Shown here piece after piece: positions 50,301 to 60,009 of a stretch of DNA of 64,000 bases. Every line of letters starts with the position of its first letter. Position 1 is the stretch's first letter. Made by a program: the position numbers and the translations under genes. This DNA is from Prinsepia uniflora (taxonomy: Eukaryota > Streptophyta > Magnoliopsida > Rosales > Rosaceae). Where the stretch lies: assembly GCA_032719365.1 (NCBI GenBank), contig CM064868.1:11876235-11940234 (forward strand). Direction: 5' to 3'. The notes under the pieces were generated by a model. It did not search any database. It saw only the letters and a list, made by a program, of their open reading frames with translations, and was not told where the DNA came from.

Positions 50301-50316
50301 GGGGTGAGCCCTGACA
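47311..50316 (+). repeat. 5' LTR (3.0 kb) of the short-bodied element
   Basis: Starts TGTAAAGACCCGTCCCGG and ends GAGCCCTGACA, followed by AT and the primer-binding site. The interior carries GGTTTAAAGACCCG and GAGTTTAAAGACTCGG subrepeats (about 49595-49760). Open frames on the opposite strand near 47916-48274 are low-complexity. Confidence 0.9.
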
Positions 50317-51369
50317 ATTGGTATCAGAGCGAGGTTTTGAGTGTTCTGCGTGAGGTTTGGTTCCCAGAGTCGTTGGTTCATCGACTTGGGTGGTGTGATG
50401 CTACTGTGGATGTGATGTCTCGATGCGGAACAGCCCATCAGCAACCTGGATACGATATTGATAGTATGTTCGAGGTGGTTAGATAGTAGCGTTTGAGGGT
50501 GCTAGTCGCTCGATACGCGATGTGAGGTAAGACGTATGTCGGCTTAAGACCGGAACGGTTAGTGTGTTGGCACTGGTTTTTCTTGATGGATGGACCATAG
50601 GGTCGGACATACGCTAGCAGAAGTAACCTGGAAGGTAGCCGGTGAGCTAAGAATGAGTAGGTTGGTCGGCCTGAGGGGCCTGAGCGAAGCTTGTGGGGTT
50701 AGTGAGATACGGAGGCTGAGGAGGCCGATTGTGGGTGGCTGGTTGGGCCGGATGGCTTTGGATTGGTGACCTTTGGTCAGTTGGGTTGAGTGGCAATTGC
50801 GGGTTTGGATAACCCGGATGAAGAAGATGCGTTGAGGTACCTCGTGGGACTGTTGTGAGTTCCGTTGAAGGATGACAGAAGGAATTGGAAAGGAGTGGCT
50901 ATAACTGATCGATATGAGGTTATTGAAGAGAACTCACAATCTAGGATTGCTTTTAGGACTTTGTTGGTTATTCCGAAAAGGTGGTCGGAGTCGTTGGGTA
51001 GTAAGCTGGTAAGTAGGATTCCTTTTTGGACTAGATTGTTTCTGGGTTAGGATTTGAGTTGTGTTTCCAGAAGGTGAGGTGGTAGTGCGAGAGGATGCAC
51101 TCTATGAATTCCATTGGGTATTCTATATGAGGTATTTAAAAATACCTTTGTTTTCTATTCATAGAGTTTCCCTTGCGTACACCATGAAGTGCTAGTCGTA
51201 CTAAGAGAGGGTCAGGAGTGGTGAACTAGTAGTTGGGGGTGTTGTGAAATACCCAAGGTGGAGATGATAGATCGGAAACCCAGGAGTAGTTGTTGATCGG
51301 GTAGGAGACCCAGGTGTAGGGAACGAGCTGTGGAATTTCGGGGATGAAATTCTTTTAAGGAGGGTAGGT
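50317..51369 (+). other. Non-coding internal region with a nested hairpin
   Basis: No frame longer than about 60 codons and no retroviral protein motif. A two-level inverted repeat stands out: ACTCTATGAAT (51099-51109) pairs with ATTCATAGAGT (51157-51167), and inside it AGGTATTT (51130-51137) pairs with AAATACCT (51140-51147). A packaging or dimer signal is one possible role; this is inference. Confidence 0.6.
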
Positions 51370-51791
51370 TGTAAGGACTCGTCCCGGAAATTAGGGTTAA
51401 GACGGTGATTAGTGAAGGATTAGCGAAATTAATCGGTGGTTAGTTGGTTCCGATAGGTTTGTTAGCGTAGAATGACGATATTACCCCTAGGTTGGGCAAA
51501 AAGTTGACTTTTAGTTCGGACGGTCAATTAGGCATTAACCGATGACCGTGACGTAGTTTGGAACGTCATGAATCCGTAGACAGGTGGCACGCCCGATTCC
51601 GACATCCGAGGAGGAAGTTATGATGTTCAGAAGGTTGAGGGCATTATCGTAATTTGGTTAAACTAGGGGAAAGAGTTGACTTTTTGTACGATTGGGTTTT
51701 GACACGTTGACCAAGGACCGTTAGATAGATCTCGTCGTCTTGAGTTCAACGACAGGCGGTACGGGTTCATCGGACCTAGGATGTGTGAGAT
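51370..51791 (+). repeat. Truncated 3' LTR of the short-bodied element
   Basis: Matches the first 420 or so bases of the LTR at 47311 up to ATGTGTGAGAT. It then switches abruptly to Tat reverse-transcriptase sequence on the other strand. Confidence 0.9.
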
Positions 51792-52890
51792 CTTGGAAGG
51801 CCTTCTCGCACTTCTCATTCTATTTATCCTTGGATGTTCTCTTCATTGCTTGGAAGAAAGGTCGACATCGATCCGTGGCCTTGGACAAAAATCGATTTAG
51901 AGCAGCTGAGCAACCTGTGAGACTCTGTATCTCCTTCAGACTTGATGGTGACTTCATGTCCTGGATTGCTTTAATCTGCTTCGGGTTTGCCTTAATTCCT
52001 CGCTGGGTTACAAGGTACCCTAGGAATTTTCCAGCAGCCACCTCGAAGGTACACTTTAGAGGGTTAAGCTTCATCCTGTATTTCCTCAGCAACTCGAAAG
52101 TTTGTTTCAAGTTTGGGATATGGTCTCCACGCTTCTCCCCCTTGATCATGATGTCATCTATGTAGACCTCTATCGTCTTCCCGATAAGATCCTTGAAGAT
52201 GCGATTGACAAGTCGCTGATAGGTAGTGCCTGCGTTCTTGAGGCCAAAAGGTATGACTTTGTAGCAATAAACTCCTCTTTCGAAGATGAAAGCTATCTTG
52301 TCCTTGTCGCTCTCATGCATGAATATCTGGTTGTAGCCGGAGTATGCGTCAAGGAAGCTAAGAATCTCGTTACTTGCCGTGGATTCCACCAGGATGTTGA
52401 TCCTCGATAGGGGATAGCTATCTTTTGGGCATGCCAGGTTGAGGTCTGTGTAGTCAACGCAAACTCTCCATTGCCCTTCCTCCTTCTTTTTCATGAGAAC
52501 AACGTTGGCTAGCCATTCTATGTACGAGACTTCCTCAATGGAGCCAGCTTCGAGTAGCTTGTCGATCTCAGCCTGAATGATTGCGACTTTCTCTGGGGAG
52601 AAGTTTCGCTTTCTCTGCCTGATTAGCTTGAAGCTTGGGTTGACGTGCAGCCTGTGGCAAGCGAATGTGGGGTCTATCCCGGGCATGTCCTACGGCGTCC
52701 ATGCAAATACATCTTTGTGCTCGCGTAAGAACAAGGTGAGTTCTTCCTTTTCTTCGGGGTTTAGGTGTGCCCCAATGCGTGCATACCTCTCAAGAAACTG
52801 CGGGTCAAGTCGTATGAGGGTGGCATTGTCTTCTAGATTCCATTCTTCAAGCGAAGGAGGCTCTTCACGGATGTCGGGATCTTGACCCAC
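51792..52890 (-). pseudogene. Tat reverse-transcriptase segment of pol
   Basis: Minus-strand frame with the order expected of Ty3/Gypsy reverse transcriptase: an EHKDVFAWTP lead-in, a TAG stop at 52687-52689, DMPGIDP, then RKRNFSPEKVAIIQAEIDKL, WRVCVDYTDLN, the catalytic YIDDIMIKG, and KFLGYLVTQRGIKANPKQI. It breaks off just after the start of the connecting region (KCEKAFQ on the minus strand) at the junction with the nested LTR, so RNase H is absent. Confidence 0.92.
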
Positions 52891-53584
52891 TGTTGGCTGC
52901 TATGCGGGAGCTGAAGGCATGGATTTGCCCCCGATGGCTTCGACTGTCTGGGGGACGAACTCCTCTACCTTGATTTCTTTTAGTCCCTCGATGAGGCACT
53001 TGCGCCCCATGGCTTGATCTCCTTTTATTTCTCCGACTCCTCCTCCAGGAATAGAGAATCGAATTTTTGGGTACAAGCTCGAGGTGTTGGTCAGTATCTT
53101 GTGCATCCACGGCCTCCCCAGTATTCCATTGTAAGGTAAGTACTCGTCAAGGACGTAGAAACTCTGTTTTGGGATAACGGGGGAGGGGGGAGTGGACATC
53201 GAATTGGATCGTGCCGATGGACATGCTTGTTGACCCGTTGAAACCTCGTAACGAGACCTTTCTCCCCGTCGTGAAAGATTCAAGTCCCATCTTCTAGACT
53301 TCTTTAATGCTAAGGATGTTTATGGCACTTCTCTCATCCACGTGAATCCGGTTGGCCTGCGCATGGGCAATCTGGATTGAGATGACGAGGGCGTCGTCAT
53401 GCAGCCAATCAAGCCCGACCTTGTCCTGAACGGAGAAACCAATGATCGGGTCATCGGTTCCTTGAGCTGCAGGGACATACGAGACTTGGGTCAGAACGAG
53501 GGCCTCGCGGATTTTCCTCTTCCTTTGCTTCCTAGTTGTTCCCTGCAACTCAGACTCAGCAACGATAGTGTCTACGTGAATCAT
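52891..53584 (-). pseudogene. Tat aspartic-protease segment
   Basis: Frames 53584-53294 and 53283-52900 carry the order seen in Tat polyproteins: DPIIGFSVQDK, HDDALVISIQIAHAQANRIH, then VDERSAINIL where active proteases have a D-S/T-G type catalytic motif, and YNGILGRPWMHKI farther on. The altered VDERSA and a stop and frame break between the two parts suggest loss of activity. Confidence 0.7.
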
Positions 53585-56500
53585 ATTTTGCGCGGGCTCC
53601 TAGGGCCTTTGTCTCCGAGACGTTCTGTTACTTTTTTCTTGATGTATTCGGTGCAGTGTCCTTCCTTTAAGAGGTCTCAGAGGTACCTTTCGAAGGTCTG
53701 GCAGGTGCTTATGTCGTGTCCATACAATTGTGATAGGCACACCACTTTGACTTGTCGGCCCTTTCCTGGTCGCCTTTGACGAGAGCTGGTCACTTGAACC
53801 ATGGCTTCTCCTTTATCTGATTGTATATCTGGAGGATGGGTACTGAAAACTAAGTGTTCAGTTTTGTACCGGCAAACGTATTGGATGACGGGTTCCCCTT
53901 GCGCTTGTTGGTCTTCCCAATTGAATTCCCGCAGTGGGTGCCTTCATTTGGCTGCGCAAACACCTTTGTGAGATGCCTTCCCTCCTCAACATGGTTGGTG
54001 GCATGCGTGGTGTTTTTCTCGTCCTCCCATCATGCATGTCACTCTGCTAGGGACAACATCTTAGTGAGACTGCGGGCGTTGCTCATGACAATGTCTCCGC
54101 AGAGCTGGCTCTCCTGCGGTGGGCCTTGTTTGAATGCCATGGCTGTGATGAGATCGCTGCATCCCGTGATGCGGAATTTTTCTTGGCAATACCTCCTGAT
54201 GTATTGCCGCAAGGTTTTTTTGGACCTCTTTCGGACGGTGAAGAAATGGTCATCCTTGACTTCGACTATGCGGAGCTGTGAGTACTCCTTCACGAAGGAA
54301 AGGGCCAATTCCTCGAAAGAAGCGATTGATCTCTGGGAGAGATGGTTGAACCATGTCGTTGCCTGACCTTGCAGCGAGGCTTGGAAAACTTTGCACATGA
54401 GCGCGTCGTTGTGCCTGTGAGGTACCATGACCCCCCGATAGTAATTGATGTGCTTTACCGGATCGGAGGTTCCCTTGTACTGATTGAAGGTGGGAGTTGA
54501 AAACCGTTGCGGGAACGGCTCCTCCTTAATGTCCTTCATGAATGGTGAAGATGATGACGTCTGAATCTGGCACTAAAGGTCATCTTCCAAGTCTCTGTCT
54601 CGCTGAACTCCCTGGAGGTGTCGATCTAGCATCCTTCGGACATCTTCAGCGTGCGAAGGTTCTTCATGATAGGGGTTTCCGCGCCGGGTCAAATTGCGTC
54701 GACTCCATCGAGTTCCTGCGGGCTTGGATCTCTAGCGTGCTAGCGAGTATGTCTCGTGTTCCTCGTTGTGATCATCCGAGTGGGTGCGTGACGCACGGGA
54801 GACTGCTTGCTGCCATCGGCTATCGCGTGGGTACTCAATGCGCAAAAGTGCCTCGGGACCTCATTCGAGTCGTTCTCAGGCTGATGACCTCGGTTGATCT
54901 TGTCCTCTTGCTCTGGGGTGTAGCTTTCCTCCCCTGAGTCGCTCAGCGACGTGTCTCGGGACATTGTCTGTAACGACCCGTTCCAGAAATTGAGATTAGA
55001 TTAGTGATTAATGATGGATTAGTGAGGTTAACCGGTGATTAGTTGGATACTTTCGGACAGACGGTGCGAAATGACGATTTTACCCCTGGAATGGGCAAAA
55101 AAATGTTGACGTTTATTTTTGGCGGTCAAATGGACTTTGATCGAGGACTGTGACGTAGTTCGGGACGTCACGAGTTCATAGACAGGTGGCATGTCCGATT
55201 CCGACATTCGAGGAGAAAGTTATGACGTCTGGAAATTCGAGGGTACTTAGGTAATTTTGTTGAATGAGGGCAATTTGTTGACTTTTCGAAAGACATGAAC
55301 TTTTCATGCATTTCGAGGACCGTTAAGTAGGTCTCGATCCCCTGAGTACAAAGACAGGCGGCACACTGTCATCGGAGTACGGACCACAAAGTTACGGGTC
55401 AGGGAATACGAAGGGCAAAATGGTAATTTATCCTTGAAGGGCATTTTAGTCATTATGGTGGCCTAGGGATCTGTGCCTAATGTCAGTAGGACACTTGGCT
55501 GCTTTGGAGAAGGTGGCCACCAGATTGTTGACAGGTGTTCCCTTTTGGATGGTTGTAGAACCTTTGAAACCGCCTCACTGGTTTTACAAATTGTGCACAG
55601 TTTAGAGATCAACTGTGAAAAACAGATAACTGAGGGACTGATCGAGGAACCAGCTAATAATCCATTCGATCTTCTTAAACTGTTGGTATGAAGTGAAGAA
55701 AACAAACAAGGGGAGGGAATGAGAGGATCGTGGTGGAACTGCCACGAGCACCGCCGTGGGTGGTGGCTGTTATTCATGGGAAACAGAGAGGGAATTATAG
55801 TCTTGGATTCAAGCTCCTCAAAACTACATCAACTGCTTATGATCTGAGAAAAAAAACATGGAAAAGAAGATAGGACGAACTCGTTGGGCTCGAATTCAAG
55901 GTTTGAGATGGAGGGTATGGTCAAACACCAGTAAGGGCTTAGTTTGAATTCGATTATGGTAAGTTGCCCTCTGTGGACTAACAATCACAGTGGTTGACGG
56001 GAAGTTGTTTCTAGGGGTTCCAGGAATGATTTAGGATCGAAAACAGAGATGAACGATGGCTAGAGACATGGAACCACGATGGAGGAAAGTTGGTGGTTGC
56101 AGATGGATTGGACAGGTATCATTCAGGCCCTAATTTCATGTTAAAAGATCATAGATCAATAGGAAATCACATAAGGAAGCTATAGGACTAAAAATGGGAA
56201 GAATTGGAGTTGAAATGGATGATTTAAAACATTGAACCGTGACCGCTGGTTCGGCTGGACCGGCCTGAACCAAACCGGTCTGGACTCGATTCGGCGAGAG
56301 GTTGAAGATGAACAGTGCTGGCGCGTGTGGGTGCGTGGCATAGTTTTCGAGGATGGTTCCAACACGACTTTTAAAGTATTCGATGTAACAAACATTTTGG
56401 CACTGGTTTCGAGTCGATCGGACATCGTTTCGACATGTTTCAGGATGTCCGAAGGTTTTAAGGCCCGGTTAAAAATAGTTAAAAATACGGAAAAATTATG

Positions 56501-58586
56501 GGGCTTTAGTATGATCATTTTGAAGTAGTTAGTGACCTTATTATGGGATTTGGACAGGTTCGAGAAAGCCAGTGATAGCGGGTTAGCCGGGAACGGCATA
56601 AGTGCACCCTATCGAGGCCGCGTCGCAAACGGTCTACGAGTGGACTTTTGCTTTCAAACTTATGATGCATGCATATATGTTTATATGTTTTCTATACGTG
56701 ATTCTATAGTTATGACTATGATCTTGATGGTTTACGGTTTTACACATATTTTGAGATTATGACGTATTTGCACGTTTTACGAGATTTCGATTACGTTGTG
56801 ATTTGACCATGATTTTGAGGACTTGATTTTGAGATTTGAAATATGATTTGATTTCAAGGATTTGAATTGGATTTCGAAAAAGTGATTTCGGGCTTGGAGC
56901 CCTGTTCACAAGATTTCGGTTTTGAAACTGGATTTCGGAAGCAATTTTTCGGATTTGGGTTTGAAACTTGGAAAGGAAATTCTGGATTTGGGTTCGGGAT
57001 GATGGTTCCAGATGCCGGCTTATGGAATCATTTTTGCGAATTCAGATAAGGATTTTCTATGGTTTTCACTTGATTGAAAATGGTTTTGGGTTTAAAGACC
57101 CGGAGAAAGAAAAAGAAAAACCGCTGGATCTGATTTTGAGTTTAAAGACTCGGTTGATTGACGGGAGGAGTGCCCTGGATTGATATATTTTGAGTTTAAA
57201 GACTCGGTATATGTTTTGAGTTTAAAGACTCGGTTATGTTACCCCCCCTGAGGCCTGTTGATTGTGTTTTGAGTTTAACCGGGAAAGCCTGATTATGCGC
57301 ATGATTTTGAGTTTAAAGACTCGGGCGCACTTGAGATCCAGCAAACTCGCATGATTGATATTTTTCACTGGTTTTCAGATGTTTTGGGCAGTGGCCCGGA
57401 TGACTTGGATTTGATGAGTTTTGGGACTGAATTCCCGTACTTTGAGATTGGTTTGTGATTTTGGGCTGAGACCCTAGATTTGAATGACGGATTTGATTCG
57501 GGTTTTCAATAATGGTTTTTCATTGATGGTTTTTGATATGAAATGGATATGAAATGGTTTCATAACATGAATTGATATACATGCATTGATTTTTGCGTGG
57601 AGGGTAAAACGGTAATTTCTTCTGAATTGTTTTCTAAATTATTATTTATTTTTGTCCATTCACAGTCTTTTGTGTTTTCGATACCCTCCAGGTTGTTGGG
57701 GAACGGGCTGTTGGTCGAAAGAGACAGAGACATCACATATGCGAACCACAGTAGAGTCTGCGTGCTCTAGGAAGTCCGGGAGTTGGAGCGATGCGTTGAT
57801 AAATCTCTTGTCCTATTTACGTGTCACATGGGGGGATAAACGTCGGTTTAGCCTTCGTGTCATGCGTAGGTTATACGGGAGCAGGACTTAGCCCTTAATT
57901 CTAGAGTATTGGGGGTGGGTCATATCATTGTCTGGCAGCGGACATGCTCCTTGCCAGCGCATTTCGGGACGTCCCCGGACATCTTACGAGGTTCATTGCC
58001 TTTTTTCGGAGGTTCTGGATGTCCCGATGTCCCCCAACAGCTGTTGTAGGACCTCCGATTGGGCCCAAACTTGGTTGCTCAGCTGCTCGACCTGTTGTGT
58101 CGGTCCAAGTCGCGGAGGTGACCCCCTAGGTGCTTACTAGTGACGAGTAGCACGTCGGGGCGCACATCACGCGCCTTCAGACAGATGTGACAAACCATGT
58201 CCCCCTGGTTCCTGGGTGTTGGCCTGCGGGTTGCGCAGGGAGTCCAAGTGCCTCCTTAGGTCTAAGTCGGCGGGGAGCTGATTTGGGACTCTTAGAGATA
58301 CTTCGCCTGCCAGCAGACCATTCGTTTGTTGAAAAAACATTGCACCTGTCCCCATTGTAGGTGGGGGGTTCACAGTAGCAGTAGCCATGGGGAACGTTCC
58401 AAAACTGAACATAGGTGTCCAATTCGGCCTTCCAAACGGTAGGTGAATTGATGCGTGACGCGGGCCATGCATGAGAAGGGAAAGTGATTCCTCTAGAATA
58501 GCTGGGAGAGGTTCACTCACGGCAACGATCGCAGAAGCGGATGAGGCAGCCTCGGAGGCTCGTGTGGATCGGCGTGTTCTAGCCAT
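53585..58586 (-). pseudogene. Tat gag region, split by a solo LTR
   Basis: Two minus-strand parts. The N-terminal part starts with MARTRRSTRASEAASSAS (58586 to about 57933) and has a stop at 58167-58169. The rest runs from 54968 leftward and includes the retrotransposon gag core (PFPQRFSTPTFNQYKGTSDP, FQASLQGQATTWFNHLSQ, LRQYIRRYCQEKFRITG) at 54539-54039. The solo LTR at 54969-57927 lies between. Several stops interrupt the frame. The gag words resemble Tat/Retand-type capsids. Confidence 0.82.
54969..57927 (+). mobile_element. Solo LTR of the long-LTR family inside Tat gag
   Basis: Starts TGTAACGACCCGTTCC and ends GGGTGGGTCATATCA; 2959 bases. A perfect 5-base duplication TTGTC lies at 54964-54968 and 57928-57932. 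Multiple GAGTTTAAAGACTCGG subrepeats lie at about 57088-57325. No internal region remains. Confidence 0.93.
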
Positions 58587-58694
58587 GTGAAGAATGGTAA
58601 GTGTCGAAAGTGTAAAGATTGAGTTTTTTTCAAGGAAAAACTAAAGAGCACGCTTTGAGTGTTTCTCAAATCGGCTCTAAATGAAAGCACCAGT

Positions 58695-59199
58695 TGTTGA
58701 CGCAGAAATCATCCAGCTTTGTGAAGTTCCTTCTTGATCCCTACACACAAGAACAAAAATCGAACGGGGTTAAGATTGAATCCCGAGAGGGTGGTTCAAC
58801 CGAAAACTCTCTGATGCTTAAGTCAATTTTCTGTGAGAGAATAATCTGACAGAGTGTTTGCAAGATTTTTTGATTACCTTTAGAAGTGAAATGTGGTCTT
58901 CTATTTATAGTGAAGCCTTGAGAGTCACCGGAGCATCTGATTGGTTGAAGGAGAAAGTATTAAATAAGTGATTGTACCGAGTGTAATCACTTATTTATTT
59001 AATGAATAAATAATTCGCTGGGAAGTTATTTATTATCGGCATTGATCTAATTAATTAATATATTTAGCTGGTAAATATATTGAATTAATGCGGAGATCAT
59101 GACATGTCGTCGTCAATATTACCAAGGGTAATATTGTCATTGTGGGAATTGTGAGCCACGTGGCAGCTCCAGAGTTTTCTGGTAATTTATGGTTCCACA
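58695..59199 (-). repeat. Tat element 5' LTR (right)
   Basis: 505 bases with the same ends as the left LTR. It is the 5' LTR on the minus strand because the primer-site-like sequence and gag follow it. Confidence 0.92.
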
Positions 59200-59346
59200 C
59201 CCTTCATTTTCATTCTTCAATCTGGACAACCTTTGAAAGTAAAAACCCAAAACCATCTTCGTTCTTCCATTCTTTAGATTCCTTAAGTAAAAAATCAAAA
59301 AGCCTAGAAGAAGTGATGAACATCCTTGAAGCAAAAAATGTGTTTC

Positions 59347-59715
59347 TGCAGAAAAATTTGCAAAGTGGAGACATTTTGGACTGATAGACAATTGGGCAGG
59401 TGATTCCAAGTTTGTCCAAGATCTGCGGTAAGGAATTTAACAATTTTGGTTTCTGTGTTGAATTTGGGGTTTATTTTTTGATTTTAGTGCTTATGGTATG
59501 AACATTAATTTGGTTGTTGAATTTTTGGTTTTTGGTTTGAGTGTTGAATTTTTGGCATTTGGTTGATTTCAGTTTATGGGATTGGTTACATTGATTTGTT
59601 TTGATTCATTGCAAGGAGGCAATGAAAGGCAATTATACCCGAACTACTGAGGAAAAATGAGATAATGGAAGAGGAACTTAGGAAGAGCAGAGTTAGGTCA
59701 AGAAAGCTATGGTAG
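59347..59715 (+). pseudogene. Relic of a plant GRF-type zinc-finger gene
   Basis: Translated pieces match the small plant proteins with a GRF zinc finger. CRKICKVETFWTDRQLGR is followed by a TGA (59401-59403) where the family has Arg of the GRRF motif. After a probable intron, KAIIPELLRKNEIMEEELRK leads to SRVRSRKLW and a TAG at 59713-59715. A TGA also precedes KAIIP. The Tat element lies just upstream and the TRIM just downstream. Such genes are often tied to DNA transposons. Assignment rests on short motifs. Confidence 0.5.
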
Positions 59716-60009
59716 CTCTCATTGTATGCTGAATTTTAATGATTGTGATGAAAGTTTGAGTATGATGTAAGACCCGTGTCTTGGGAAACAAGATTGGTTA
59801 GTAAGACCCGTGAGCTTGGGGAAGCAAAACTAGTGAGCAAGACCCGTGAACTTGGGAAGTAAGACGGGTGAGCAATCTCATATAGCTCGGGGAGGGAAAT
59901 GTGATGTGCCTTATATATGTGGACACGTATCTTCCTAACACGACGCCTTTTGGGAACTCATTGGCTTTGGATTCCTTGGGAACTCTAAAGCTAAGCGAGT
60001 TTGGACTAG

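Larger units (their letters stand above)
47311..51791 (+). mobile_element. Long-LTR element with a very short internal region
   Basis: 5' LTR 47311-50316, 3' LTR start at 51370 cut off at 51791. The primer-binding site TGGTATCAGAGC (50319-50330), matching initiator-Met tRNA, lies two bases after the 5' LTR. A purine tract AAGGAGGGTAGG precedes the 3' LTR. The internal region is only about 1.05 kb and holds no gag or pol. The element is inserted in Tat pol in opposite orientation. Its right end, with most of the 3' LTR and the right target duplication, is deleted. It must have depended on proteins from another element. The sequence near the purine tract recalls Tekay/Del chromoviruses, which is a guess at its parent. 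Confidence 0.85.
39237..59199 (-). mobile_element. Tat-lineage Ty3/Gypsy element with nested insertions
   Basis: Direct LTRs lie at 39237-39788 and 58695-59199, flanked by the 5-base duplication CCCTT (39232-39236 and 59200-59204). The coding strand is minus: LTRs begin TGTGGAACC and end TCAACA. A primer-site-like TGGTGCTTTCAT (58681-58692, minus) follows the right-hand LTR, and a purine tract TAGGGGCATT precedes the left one. Minus-strand order: gag, protease, reverse transcriptase, integrase, then an antisense (plus-strand) extra ORF before the 3' LTR. Gag words and the antisense ORF point to the Tat lineage. Without three nested insertions the element is about 10 kb. By eye the LTRs differ at over twenty sites, so it is clearly older than the Copia copy. 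Confidence 0.9.
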
